The notes beneath the pieces were generated by a model that saw only the letters and a list, made by a program, of their open reading frames with translations, was not told where the DNA came from and ran no database searches. Position numbers and translations under genes: made by a program. Positions 55,139 through 64,000 of a stretch of DNA of 64,000 bases are shown in pieces. Within the stretch, counting starts at the first letter, position 1; every line of letters begins with the position of its first letter. The DNA is from Pseudoxanthomonas sp. PXM02 (lineage in GTDB: Bacteria; Pseudomonadota; Gammaproteobacteria; Xanthomonadales; Xanthomonadaceae): positions 1,674,001-1,738,000 of the forward strand of contig NZ_JACVAK010000001.1 in NCBI RefSeq assembly GCF_014851805.1, read 5' to 3'.

Positions 55139-57973
55139 TCAACGCTTCTTCACCACCAGCGCCTTGCCGTCGTACCGCGCGGTGACATCGGCGGCCGGCT
55201 CCAGCGTGCCGGCATCGGCGCGCGGACCGTCGATGAAGCGCACGCGCACCTCGCGGTTCGCGACCATGCCGGGATAGCGGCCTTCGCGCGCACCGATGCG
55301 CAGTTCGCCCGCCTTGTCGTTCCACGCCAGCGGAATGCGGCTGGACTCGCCACGCTCGTAGCCGTAGCTGCGGCCATTGTCCTCGTACAGCGAGAACGTG
55401 CCGTCGGCACCGGTGTAGACCTCGATCGTCAGCGGTGCATCGGGCTTCTCGTCCACGTACTGCTGGACGACCGTGCGCGGCACGATGGCGCCTGCGCGGA
55501 CGAACAGCGGCATGCGCTGCAGCGGTGCGGCGGCATCGATGGTCTGTCCGCCGTCGTAGCGCTTGCCGGTCTCGAAGTCGATCCAGCTCGTGCCGGCCGG
55601 CAGGTAGACCTGGCGCGTGGTCGCCTTGAACGTGGTGACCGGAGCGACCAGGAAGGCCGGGCCGAACAGGTACTGGTCGGCGATGTCGCGCACCTTCGGA
55701 TCGGCCGGGAAGTCCATCGCCAGCGTGCGCAGCAGGGTGCCGTCCTGGTGGTAGGTGTCGCCGGCCAGCGTGTAGATGTACGGCAGCAGCGTGTAGCGCA
55801 GCTTCAGGTAGTGCACGAAGCTGTCGTAGTGCGGCGAGCCTTCCGGCGCGATCTCCCAGATCTCGCGGTACGGGAACTGGCCGTGCAGGCGGAAGATCGG
55901 CACGAACGCACCGTGCTGGAACCAGCGCAGGCTCAGCTCGCGCCACTCGGCCAGATGCGCCGGGTCCTTGGTCTCGTAGCGCTTCTCCGGCGAGAAGCCA
56001 CCGATGTCGAAGCTGACGTTCGGCGCGCCGGCCATCGAGGCGTTGACCAGGCCGGAGATCTGCTCGCGCAGGTCGTCCCAGCGCGGCACGATGTCACCGC
56101 TCCAGAACGCCGCACCGGCACGCTGCTGGCCCGCGAAGAACGCGCGCGACAGGATGAAGACGCGCTTGTCGGGATCCTGCTCGCGCGAGCCGCGGTAGAC
56201 GCCTTCGGAGTGCACCAGCGGATAGGCGTTGAAGAACTCCACCGACGGACCCAGCGCGGTCGGCGTGGTGCGCGCCTTGCGCTCGCCGATGTCGATGTTG
56301 CTGTGCAGGTCGGGCTCGCTGGCATCCAGCCACCAGGCATCGAAGCCCTTGTTATTGAGCTTGCCGTTGACTTGGCGCCAGAAGATGTCCTGCGCTTCCT
56401 TCGAGTACGGGTCGTAGAAGGAGTTCAGATAGCCCTTGCCGATCCAGTCCAGCTCGCCCACCTCGACGTTGCGGTGGTACATGTGGCCGGCGGCATCGAG
56501 TTCCTTGTAGTTGGCCGTCGTCGGATAGAACTTGGGCCACACCGAGATCATGATCTGCGCGTGCTGGTCATGGACGTGTTCGACCATGCCGTCCGGATCG
56601 GGGAAGTTCTTCGTATCGAAGTCGTGCGACCCCCAGGCGTTCTCCGGCCAGTACGACCAGTCGAGCACGATCGCGTCGATCGGCAGCTTGCGCTTGCGGT
56701 ACTCGTCCAGCGCGCCGGTCAGTTCGGCCTGCGTCTTGTAGCGCTCGCGGCTCTGCCAGAAGCCGTACGACCACTTCGGCAGCAGCACGGCCTTGCCGGT
56801 CAGCACGCGATAGCCGGCCAACACCTGGTCGGCATCGTCGCCTGCGACCACGTAGTAGTCGATGGCCTGCGCGGCTTCGGACCAGATCGACAGGTCCTTC
56901 GCTTCGTCAGCGGGCAACGGATCGCGGTGCAGCAGGGCGATGTAAGCCGGCTCGATGCGGTCCCAGACCAGCTTCACCGTGTGGCGCTGGCCGGCCTTCA
57001 TGTCGAGCGCGAACTCGTGGTGCCACGGGTTCCAGTTCTGGCGCCAGCGGTCGAGCACGAGCTTGCCGTCGATGTAGAGCTTGGCGTATTCGCTGTTGTA
57101 CAGCGAGAACGTATGCCGGCCATCGCTGCGCGCGGCGATCGCACCCTCCCACACCACATCACTGCGGCCACCCTGCGCCATGTTCTTGCCGGCGGCGGGG
57201 AAGTTGGCGAGATCCTTGATGTACTGGTAGTTCACTTCGCTTTCGCGGCGCTCGACCACCTGCTTGCCGTTGACGGTGTAGCGCGCCGTCAGCGCACCCG
57301 GCTTGCCCTGCGCGTCGAACAGGTCGAGCGAAGCGCCCAGCGGCTGCAGGCCGCGCGGGTCGCCGTAGCGGGTGATGGCGTTGCTGTCCCACAGGATGCC
57401 GTAGTGGCGCGTGGAGACCAGATAGGGAATGGCCTTGTCGATGTTGTGCTGGAGCAGTTCGACGTCGCGGCCCTTGAGGTTCATCCAGCCCTGCTGGTGC
57501 AGGCCGGTACCGTAGAAGGCTTCGTCAGCAGGCGATTCGAAACGCTGGCGGATGCTGTAGTAATCCTTGCCCTCGACCTTCGTCGGCGTGAAGGTGCGCG
57601 CGTGCTCGGCGAGCAGCGGCTTGCCCGCCGCATCGAAGAAGCTGACGCGGCCAGTGCGTGCATCGACCATCGCCGAGATGCCCTGCGTGGACACCGACAC
57701 CTGCCCGTCCGCTTCGCCGACCTTCACCGCGGGCGGTGCACCGGTCTTCGCCCGCATCAGGCTGGGCGTGCGCGTGAAGTCGCCATCGGGATCGGCCATT
57801 ACCCGCAGGATGCCCGGCGCGACCGCCTCGACCTTGACGTCAGCCGCCGCGGCATCGGTGGGGCGCACGATCACGCCATGCGCGATCTTCTCGACTGCCC
57901 CGTTGTCTGCGGCGCTGGCGCCCGCGGCGACCAGCGCCAGCAGCGGCACGGTCAACGTCTTCAAGTAACCCAT
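55139..57973 (-). CDS. GH31 alpha-xylosidase with PA14 insert
   Basis: A 944-residue exported enzyme (signal MGYLKTLTVPLLALVAAGAS). The N-terminal beta domain is interrupted by a PA14-like domain at about residues 265-350 (VWEGAIAARSDGRHTFSLYN, KLYIDGKLV), the architecture of xyloglucan-active alpha-xylosidases such as Cellvibrio Xyl31A. The catalytic barrel has VLDWSYWPENAWG, nucleophile Asp in AWWLDASEPD and acid/base Asp in AFWSGDIVPRWDD, followed by two C-terminal beta domains. It would remove xylose from the non-reducing end of xyloglucan oligosaccharides. GAGGAG upstream. Confidence 0.93.
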   Translation of the reverse strand: MGYLKTLTVPLLALVAAGASAADNGAVEKIAHGVIVRPTDAAAADVKVEAVAPGILRVMADPDGDFTRTPSLMRAKTGAPPAVKVGEADGQVSVSTQGISAMVDARTGRVSFFDAAGKPLLAEHARTFTPTKVEGKDYYSIRQRFESPADEAFYGTGLHQQGWMNLKGRDVELLQHNIDKAIPYLVSTRHYGILWDSNAITRYGDPRGLQPLGASLDLFDAQGKPGALTARYTVNGKQVVERRESEVNYQYIKDLANFPAAGKNMAQGGRSDVVWEGAIAARSDGRHTFSLYNSEYAKLYIDGKLVLDRWRQNWNPWHHEFALDMKAGQRHTVKLVWDRIEPAYIALLHRDPLPADEAKDLSIWSEAAQAIDYYVVAGDDADQVLAGYRVLTGKAVLLPKWSYGFWQSRERYKTQAELTGALDEYRKRKLPIDAIVLDWSYWPENAWGSHDFDTKNFPDPDGMVEHVHDQHAQIMISVWPKFYPTTANYKELDAAGHMYHRNVEVGELDWIGKGYLNSFYDPYSKEAQDIFWRQVNGKLNNKGFDAWWLDASEPDLHSNIDIGERKARTTPTALGPSVEFFNAYPLVHSEGVYRGSREQDPDKRVFILSRAFFAGQQRAGAAFWSGDIVPRWDDLREQISGLVNASMAGAPNVSFDIGGFSPEKRYETKDPAHLAEWRELSLRWFQHGAFVPIFRLHGQFPYREIWEIAPEGSPHYDSFVHYLKLRYTLLPYIYTLAGDTYHQDGTLLRTLAMDFPADPKVRDIADQYLFGPAFLVAPVTTFKATTRQVYLPAGTSWIDFETGKRYDGGQTIDAAAPLQRMPLFVRAGAIVPRTVVQQYVDEKPDAPLTIEVYTGADGTFSLYEDNGRSYGYERGESSRIPLAWNDKAGELRIGAREGRYPGMVANREVRVRFIDGPRADAGTLEPAADVTARYDGKALVVKKR

Positions 57974-58021
57974 CGCTTGCTCCTCGTGCGGGATGCGTGG
58001 GCATCCCGTTGCAGTGATCGT

Positions 58022-59695
58022 TCAGTAGGTCGCCAGCTTCACCCGCAGCAATTGCGGGACGCTGGAGAAGTTGAGGCCGTAGTCGGTCTGGTCGCCGTTC
58101 CAGCGGCGACGGAAGACCCACTTGCCGTCGACGTAGGTGCCTTCATCGACATAGTCGTAGATCTGCCGCGCGGCGACCGCAGGATCGGCGGCGTTGATGT
58201 TGATGCGCGCATGCGCACCGGCGACCAGGAACTCGTCCGGTCCCAGCTGCACGACGAGCGCACGACCGATGGGTTCCGGGTTGCCGGGTGGTTCGCCCTG
58301 GAACCAGAACTGCGGCACGCCGTAGGTGACCACCATGTTCCAGCGGTCGTCGATCTTCACCGTCTGCACGGCCTGGCCCGGCTGCTCGGCGGTGCCGCGC
58401 ACCTTGCCCTCGAAGCTGGCCTGCGCGATGACGCGCGCCGCCGGCCGCACGATGGCGTAGTTCAGCGCGAACGATTCCAGCGCCTTCTCGTCCAGGTGCT
58501 TGGCGCCCAGCGGCCAGTTGGAATAGCGCGAGTAGTCGATGCCGAACGGCGACCAGCCGATGGCCTGCTCGCCCAGCACGGAGAAGAAGTAGCGCGGATA
58601 CTCCTCGCGGTTGCCGGTCTCGGCGACGAAGAGCGGATTGTCCGGGCGCGAATAGCGGTCCAGCACGGTGGTGTAGTGCGTGTACTCCGGCATGTAGATG
58701 TCCGGCGCCAGCAGATCGATGTGCGGTGCGGCGGCCTTGTACACGTCCAGCACGTTGTCGGTCGGGCCGCCGCTCGCGTATTGCCCCGGCTGGCCGGGAT
58801 TGAACGGACCACGCAGCGCCGCATTGACCAGCATCGGCAGCGGATAGACCGCCTTGCCTGCCTCGGCCACCTGGTCGATGTAGTGCGCGATATGCCAGGC
58901 GTGGAAGAACTCGTCCGCGTCCGCGCCGAACACCGCGCGCCACGTACCCGGCGACTTGCCCAGCTTCTTCAGCAGGGCATCGGGCACCGGCCCGTCGAAC
59001 ACCTGCTGCGCCAACGGCGAGAAGTCGCGCACGCTGCCGTAGGTGCCCGGCTCGTTCTGCGGCTGCACCATGATGACGGTGCGCTGCGGATCGGCGGCCT
59101 TCAGGTGCGTCATCAGGGCAACGAAGGCCTTGCGGTCGGCGTCCAGCGTGGCCTGCGCGTGCGGCGACAGCGAGTTCAGCGTGCGGCCGTCGGCGGTGAT
59201 CACGCGCGGGAAGCGCGCGTTGTCCAGCTTCACCCAGGCGGGTGCGTAGTTCGGGCCATTGTTCTTCCAGGTCGCGAACCACAGCAGGATCAGCCGCACG
59301 TTCTTCTCGCGCGCCTGCTTCAGCAGGACGTCGACGAAGGAGAAGTCGAACGTGCCCTCCTTCGCTTCGACCTGCTCCCAGGCCACCGGCACCATCACCG
59401 TGTTCGGCTTGACCACGTCGATCGCCGGCCAGACATCGTCCAGCGCCTGCGGCCAGTTGCTGGAGTTGTTGACCTGCGCGCCGAGGATCAGGAATGGCGC
59501 GCCGTCCACCATCAATGCATGCCGGCCATCCTTGCTGACGATCTGCGGGACCGGCTTCGTGCCGGCCGCATCCGTCGCGGCGCCGCCCTGCGCGGTGGCG
59601 GGTGCGCCTTCCTTTCCGGTGGGCTGGCACGCGGCAAGCGCGCACAGCGCGGCGAGCGAGAGGATCAAGGAACGCAGAGGGATCATCGAAGGCAT
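58022..59695 (-). CDS. GH35 beta-galactosidase lipoprotein
   Basis: A 557-residue enzyme with a lipoprotein signal (LILSLAALCALAAC). It is shorter than most GH35 enzymes and belongs to the group found in Xanthomonas and Cellvibrio xyloglucan loci. Catalytic Glu acid/base in MVQPQNEPGTYGS and nucleophile Glu in LFVAETGNREE; substrate-pocket phrases MVPVAWEQVEAKEGTFDF and LLWFATWKNNGPNYAP. It would remove galactose from xyloglucan side chains after deacetylation. The start (59695, alternative 59686) is 7 nt after the acetylesterase gene. Confidence 0.9.
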   Translation of the reverse strand: MPSMIPLRSLILSLAALCALAACQPTGKEGAPATAQGGAATDAAGTKPVPQIVSKDGRHALMVDGAPFLILGAQVNNSSNWPQALDDVWPAIDVVKPNTVMVPVAWEQVEAKEGTFDFSFVDVLLKQAREKNVRLILLWFATWKNNGPNYAPAWVKLDNARFPRVITADGRTLNSLSPHAQATLDADRKAFVALMTHLKAADPQRTVIMVQPQNEPGTYGSVRDFSPLAQQVFDGPVPDALLKKLGKSPGTWRAVFGADADEFFHAWHIAHYIDQVAEAGKAVYPLPMLVNAALRGPFNPGQPGQYASGGPTDNVLDVYKAAAPHIDLLAPDIYMPEYTHYTTVLDRYSRPDNPLFVAETGNREEYPRYFFSVLGEQAIGWSPFGIDYSRYSNWPLGAKHLDEKALESFALNYAIVRPAARVIAQASFEGKVRGTAEQPGQAVQTVKIDDRWNMVVTYGVPQFWFQGEPPGNPEPIGRALVVQLGPDEFLVAGAHARININAADPAVAARQIYDYVDEGTYVDGKWVFRRRWNGDQTDYGLNFSSVPQLLRVKLATY

Positions 59696-59702
59696 CCGGG
59701 GT

Positions 59703-61610
59703 TCACCACGCATCGGTGCGGAAGGGCGAGGCCGGCAGGCCCGCGGTGTTGACCAAGTCGGCATCGGCCGGGTTGTCGGACCAGCCGTAGCGCACGGCCA
59801 CCGGTGCCTTCACCGTCGCGCTGCGCACGACGACGCGACCGTCGACGAGTTCGGCATCAGCCGCGTGGAAGACGCGATCGATGCCGGCCAGGGCGAAACC
59901 GTGCACGCGCGCACCGCCACCACGTACCGCGAGGGCGCTGCCGCCGTCGTCGAAGGTCAAGTTGGCGCGGCCGTCCGAGAACTGCGCCTGCGTGTGGACC
60001 GGACCGCGATACACCAGCGATTCGCCGTAGGCCACGTGGCGTGCGGCCAGCGCGAGGCGCTTGCCGACGTCCTGCTTGTTGAGCGGATGGATATCGGCCG
60101 GGTTGCCGATGTCGATGGTCACCACCTGCGCGGTGGCCGGCAGCGACAGCGTCGCCGATTGCGATTCGCGCAGCACCGCCCACGGACTCCGGTCGCCCTG
60201 ATCCACGCCTGATGAGAAGTTGGCCAGCTGCACCCACAGGAACGGCAGGTCGGGCGACCGCCATTGCTGACGCCACTGCTGGATCATGTCCGGGAACTGC
60301 GCGCGATACTTCATCGCATCCGCGACGGTGTTCGCGTTGGATTCGCCCTGGTACCAGATGACGCCGCGCAGCGCGTACGGCTGCAGCGGATGGATCATCG
60401 CGTTGTACAGCAGGGTGGGATGCTGGTTCTTGTCGTCGACCAGCGCGACGCTGACATTACTCGGGCGGAACACCCAGTCCGCCAGCGCACGCGGCATACC
60501 GCCCTGCGGCTGGACGAAGACCTCGGCCGCCTCGCCGTGAATGCCGCCGCCGCCGCCGAAGTCCGACACCCGCACGGCTACGTGGTTGATGCCCTCGCGC
60601 AGCGCCGATGCCGGCACCGCGTAACGACGCGGCTGGTTGTACTGCATGCGCGTTTCGCCGACCTGGACGCCGTTGACCCAGGTGATGTCGGAGTCGTCGA
60701 TGCGTCCCACGCCGAGGGTCACGCCAGCCGCAGCTTCATCGGCCGTCAGGGTGAAGGTCGTGCGGTACCAGGCGATGCCATCCATGCCGTTCCAGCCGGC
60801 GGCCTCCCACAACGAAGGCACCTGGATCGATGTCCACGCTGAGGTCTCGATTCCTGGCGCCTGCCAGCCCGCATCATCGACGGGCAACGTCGGCCAGCGC
60901 GCAAGGTTGGCGCGCGTCTGTGCCAGCGCGCGCTCGTCGTCGGCCTTCAGCTTCTGTGCCTGCGATGCCAGCGCCTGCTCGTCGAGCCCCTGCGACGGCG
61001 CATCCATCCACGCTTCGATACGGCTTCCACCCCAGGTGCTGTCGATGATGCCGATCGGCACCCCGGTGATCTTGCGCAGTTCGCGCGCGAAGTAGTGGGC
61101 GACCGCGGAGAACTTTCCGGCGACCTGTGGTGACGACGCCACCCATTCGCCACCGGCCAACTGTTCCTGCGGCTCGCCGGCCCAGGACTTGGGGATCTTG
61201 AAGTGGCGGATCAGTGGATCGGTCGCGCGCGCGATCTCGGCATCGGGATCCGCCGACTGTGCGATCGGCCACTCCATGTTCGACTGCCCGCTGGCCAGCC
61301 ACACATCGCCGACCAGCACGTCGCGCAACACGCGCGGCGCGGCACCATCGTCGATACGCATCACGTACGGACCGCCGGCAGTCTGCGCCGGCAGCGACAG
61401 CGACCAGTGGCCCGCGCCGTCCGCGCGAATGGCGGCTTCGGCTCCGGCGAACTCCACGGCGACACGCGCGCCGGGCGTGGCCTTTCCCCAGACCTGCACG
61501 GGCTGGTCGCGCTGCACGACCATGCCATCGGAAAAGAGTCGTGGCAGTTCGACCGCCTGCGCGGCGGGAATGGCGAGCAGAGCCATCAGAACGGTTGCGA
61601 ATCGGTTCAC
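59703..61610 (-). CDS. CE20-type acetylesterase (SGNH, sialate O-acetylesterase-like)
   Basis: A 635-residue exported esterase. Signal peptide MNRFATVLMALLAIPAAQA; an N-terminal beta domain; an SGNH hydrolase domain whose catalytic Ser is in ASGQSNMEWPI, with a block GSRIEAWMD; an inserted jelly-roll module (about 250-390, AGWNGMDGIAWYRTTFTL); then the remaining SGNH half with WYQGESNAN and the catalytic Asp-x-x-His in DIHPLNKQDVG. CE20, founded on a Xanthomonas enzyme, removes acetyl groups from galactosyl residues of xyloglucan. GTG start overlapping the GH74 stop by 4 nt. Confidence 0.9.
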   Translation of the reverse strand: MNRFATVLMALLAIPAAQAVELPRLFSDGMVVQRDQPVQVWGKATPGARVAVEFAGAEAAIRADGAGHWSLSLPAQTAGGPYVMRIDDGAAPRVLRDVLVGDVWLASGQSNMEWPIAQSADPDAEIARATDPLIRHFKIPKSWAGEPQEQLAGGEWVASSPQVAGKFSAVAHYFARELRKITGVPIGIIDSTWGGSRIEAWMDAPSQGLDEQALASQAQKLKADDERALAQTRANLARWPTLPVDDAGWQAPGIETSAWTSIQVPSLWEAAGWNGMDGIAWYRTTFTLTADEAAAGVTLGVGRIDDSDITWVNGVQVGETRMQYNQPRRYAVPASALREGINHVAVRVSDFGGGGGIHGEAAEVFVQPQGGMPRALADWVFRPSNVSVALVDDKNQHPTLLYNAMIHPLQPYALRGVIWYQGESNANTVADAMKYRAQFPDMIQQWRQQWRSPDLPFLWVQLANFSSGVDQGDRSPWAVLRESQSATLSLPATAQVVTIDIGNPADIHPLNKQDVGKRLALAARHVAYGESLVYRGPVHTQAQFSDGRANLTFDDGGSALAVRGGGARVHGFALAGIDRVFHAADAELVDGRVVVRSATVKAPVAVRYGWSDNPADADLVNTAGLPASPFRTDAW

Positions 61611-63805
61611 TGCGGATCTCCGTACCAGATGCCGCGTCCTTCGGTACCGAAGTAGAGGCGACCATGCAGGCGGGGATCGCCCGTCACATGGCGGATGATG
61701 CCGCCAAACCGCAGTGCATCACGGTCGATCCGGAGCCAGCGGCGCCCACCGTCGTCGGACCGGTAGAGACCACGCTGGCCGCGTACTTCGCCGAACACGA
61801 ACAGCACCGGCACATTGCCGTCCTTCGCCGGCTTGCCGAGGCCCACCGACATCACGTTGTCCACGCCGGGCACGCGCTCCAGCTTGCCGGGCGCCAGATG
61901 CAGCAGTCCACGCCATGAAGCGGCAATCCAGGCTTCGCCTGCGCGCTGCGGGTGCGGACGGATCTCGGCGCGGTACCAGTCGCCGATCTCGCCGACCGGC
62001 GCACGCACTTCCTCGAACGCGACGCCGCCGTTGCCGCTGACGTACAACCGGCCACTGATCGCATCGAAGCCGTAGTAGATGCCTTCGTCGACACGGTCGG
62101 CTTCCACCACCGCCGTCTTCGGCAACCCTTTCACCGCTTGCCAGCGGCCGCCCATGTCCGCGGTGATCCAGTGGTGTTCGCCATTGCGCGGGCGCCAGAT
62201 CGCCCGCTTGCCGTCGGCGGCGAGCGTGATCTGCCCGGCGCCTTCACCGTCCGGCGGCTCGCTCGCAAACGCGGTCCACGTGCGACCGCCGTCGTTCGAC
62301 CAGGCACCGCGCACCGCGCCTTCCGGGCGGTTGTGGAAGTAGCCCGTGCGCACCATCAGCTGCGGCGCGCGACCGGCGAATGCAAGACTCTCGGTATTGG
62401 AGAAGCGCACACCGGCGAAGCGCTGCTGCGACACGTCGAGCGAGTCGTGCACGAAGCCGTCCACATCGCCCAGCCCGCTGACCAGGTGCGCGCCTTCCGG
62501 CGGGCTGGCCAGCGCCAGTGGCACGGTCTCTTCGAAACCGGCCTGCTCGAAACGCCATTGCATGTCCGCACCGCCGTCGAAGGCGCGCGCATTGGTGGAC
62601 GCCCACACACCGTAGCCGGTCACGAACAGCAGGCGATCCGGTTCGAACGGATCGATCTCGATGTCCGCCATCCAGTGCGGCTTGGCATCCGACGTCCAGG
62701 GGGCGGACGAGTGATCGAACTGCGAACGCGGGAACAGCGCCGTCCACGTGCGGCCGCCATCGAGACTGCGATAGATATCGTCGTGCGGCTGATAGCGGCG
62801 GAACGTGCTGGCGATGATGACGTCCGGATTGTCGGCCTGCACCGCGACCGCGCCCCAGCCGAAACCGGCATCGGTCTTCGCGCGCCGTACCGGCGTGATG
62901 TCTTCCCAGCGATCGCCGGCCGGATCGAAGCGCCACACCGCGCCATCGGCCATGTTGTTGGGGCCGGGCTCGTCGCCGTAGCTGAGCAGCCAGCGTCCGC
63001 GTGCGTCCCGCACCATGTGGCTGGGCCGCAGACCGACCGGCTGGCCGGGGACGGCTTCCCAGTTCGCGCCGCCATCGCGCGAACGGAACAGGCTGGTCTC
63101 TTTCGTGGACACACCGGCGTACAGCGTCTTCGAGGGCGCGCCACGCGCACCACTCGCCGGATCGAACACCACGAAGGCGATCCCGACCGGCCGAAGGTCA
63201 CGCCAGCCTGCGGCCCACGCCGAACGCGATTTCGCGACAGCAGGGAAACCCTTCACTTCGCGCCACTGCGCACCGGCGTCGTCACTGCGCCATAGACCGT
63301 CGGCGCGCGTGCCGAACATCAGCACGCGGCCATCGTTGGGATCGACGGCGAGGCGTTCGCCGTTGCCGCGGCCCTGTTCGTTGCCACCGAACTTGAACGG
63401 CAGCGCGGTCCGCTGGAACGTCGCACCGCGGTCGCTCGAACGCAGGATCGCGCCGTCCTGTCCACGCTCGTGCAGGTAGGTGCCGACCGCGAGGTAGAGG
63501 CGGTCGGGATCGGACGGATCCAGCGCCAGGCTCTCCACGCCGAAGCGGCCGCTGTCCTCGTGCCCCATCCAGTCCATCAGCGGCTGCCAGCGCCGCTCGG
63601 CCGGCGACCAGCGGTACGCGCCACCGATATCGGTGCGCGCATACAACAAGCCCTTCTCGTGCGGATGGAACACCAGCCCGCTGACGAAGCCGCCTCCGCC
63701 TACCGCGACGTTGCGCCATTGGTAACCGGTGACGTCATCCTTCGCCGCCGCGCCGGGCACCAGCAGGAAAACGGAAAGCGCGAGGATCAGGCGAAGCGTG
63801 AGCAC
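61607..63805 (-). CDS. GH74 endo-xyloglucanase
   Basis: A 732-residue exported two-propeller enzyme (signal MLTLRLILALSVFLLVPGAA). GH74 active-site marks: ARTDIGGAYRW (catalytic Asp) and GDVDGFVHDSL (second Asp); repeated propeller signatures such as LYRSDDGGRRW and LDGGRTWTALF. GTG start with AGGAGA six bases upstream. It cleaves the beta-1,4-glucan backbone of xyloglucan, giving oligosaccharides for the TonB receptor encoded next to it. First enzyme gene after the receptor. Confidence 0.93.
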   Translation of the reverse strand: MLTLRLILALSVFLLVPGAAAKDDVTGYQWRNVAVGGGGFVSGLVFHPHEKGLLYARTDIGGAYRWSPAERRWQPLMDWMGHEDSGRFGVESLALDPSDPDRLYLAVGTYLHERGQDGAILRSSDRGATFQRTALPFKFGGNEQGRGNGERLAVDPNDGRVLMFGTRADGLWRSDDAGAQWREVKGFPAVAKSRSAWAAGWRDLRPVGIAFVVFDPASGARGAPSKTLYAGVSTKETSLFRSRDGGANWEAVPGQPVGLRPSHMVRDARGRWLLSYGDEPGPNNMADGAVWRFDPAGDRWEDITPVRRAKTDAGFGWGAVAVQADNPDVIIASTFRRYQPHDDIYRSLDGGRTWTALFPRSQFDHSSAPWTSDAKPHWMADIEIDPFEPDRLLFVTGYGVWASTNARAFDGGADMQWRFEQAGFEETVPLALASPPEGAHLVSGLGDVDGFVHDSLDVSQQRFAGVRFSNTESLAFAGRAPQLMVRTGYFHNRPEGAVRGAWSNDGGRTWTAFASEPPDGEGAGQITLAADGKRAIWRPRNGEHHWITADMGGRWQAVKGLPKTAVVEADRVDEGIYYGFDAISGRLYVSGNGGVAFEEVRAPVGEIGDWYRAEIRPHPQRAGEAWIAASWRGLLHLAPGKLERVPGVDNVMSVGLGKPAKDGNVPVLFVFGEVRGQRGLYRSDDGGRRWLRIDRDALRFGGIIRHVTGDPRLHGRLYFGTEGRGIWYGDPQ

Positions 63806-63905
63806 GGTATCTCCTGTCGGGAGGAACAGCCGGTGCGCCGGCAGGATGCGCACCCCCTGCGACGGAACGGCCGGGAAACGTCCGGCCGCTCCGTTCGGTA
63901 CAGCG

Positions 63906-64000
63906 TCAGAACGTGAAGCGCAGCGTCGCGGCGTAGCGACGGTCGTTGACGTACCACGACGTGATGCGCTTGCCGGCACCGTTCTGGTCCATCAGCGTGC
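63906..64000 (-). CDS. TonB-dependent receptor, C-terminal end (partial)
   Basis: The last 31 codons of a minus-strand gene whose start is beyond the window. The end WYVNDRRYAATLRFTF has the alternating pattern and terminal Phe of TonB receptor barrels. It lies 100 nt upstream of GH74 on the same strand, the position of the oligosaccharide receptor in xanthomonad xyloglucan loci. Confidence 0.8.
   Translation of the reverse strand, partial: TLMDQNGAGKRITSWYVNDRRYAATLRFTF

Noticed and set aside
45769..59752. Very long plus-strand frames opposite the xyloglucan genes
   Set aside because: They are antisense shadows of well-supported enzymes on the minus strand.

Overview
The window is high-GC DNA with short intergenic gaps, ATGA stop/start overlaps and genes typical of Xanthomonadaceae (Lysobacteraceae). 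The RppH protein, the azurin, the PepSY-linked TonB receptor operon and the xyloglucan locus all point to a Pseudoxanthomonas- or Stenotrophomonas-like soil or plant-associated gammaproteobacterium. Species cannot be fixed from this stretch. There are no rRNA genes, CRISPR arrays, phage genes or insertion sequences; one tRNA (elongator tRNA-Met) is present.

Layout. 1-2.0 kb: end of a phosphotransfer protein, the iron-storage pair bfr/bfd with a Fur box, rppH and tRNA-Met. 2.1-5.3 kb: a membrane protein-TetR pair with a palindromic operator, a small helix-rich protein, an SRPBCC and a DUF3237 protein, and an XRE regulator. 5.6-21.8 kb: the most unusual part, three same-strand genes. They encode a 710-residue secreted protein, a 3509-residue fibre of about 32 Ig/cadherin-like domains, and a 1178-residue outer-membrane barrel. 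A single DUF11 domain appears to be divided between the end of the first protein and the start of the second. The middle of the fibre is an exact 1134-nt (378-residue) higher-order repeat. 21.8-31.1 kb: a beta-propeller histidine kinase, a MOSC protein, an alpha/beta hydrolase, a NarL-type regulator, an AraC-type regulator with wrbA, and an OmpR/EnvZ-like pair. 31.5-34.8 kb: two unknown envelope proteins and the molybdenum cofactor genes mobA-moeA. 34.8-35.3 kb: degenerate short repeats. 35.4-38.7 kb: a run of small, poorly characterised envelope proteins, including a tandem duplicate whose first copy carries an amber stop. 38.7-44.1 kb: a metal-domain-like protein divergent from azurin across an Anr/FNR-type site, then an iron-uptake operon (TonB receptor, DUF3325, DUF3649, PepSY).

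44.2-64 kb is a minus-strand polysaccharide utilisation locus for xyloglucan. Read in transcription order it has a TonB receptor (only its C-terminus is in the window), GH74, CE20-type acetylesterase, GH35, GH31 with a PA14 insert, GH95, xylulokinase, xylose isomerase, an MFS sugar porter, a GH3 beta-glucosidase and a sodium/solute symporter. Together these could cut the polymer, import the oligosaccharides, remove acetyl, fucosyl, galactosyl, xylosyl and glucosyl groups, and route xylose into the pentose phosphate pathway. Gaps of 7-100 nt and several 4-nt overlaps suggest one long transcription unit.

The best candidate for an undescribed system is the 5.6-21.8 kb locus: a secreted N-terminal partner, a giant disulphide-rich fibre and a dedicated outer-membrane barrel, with a divergent XRE regulator.
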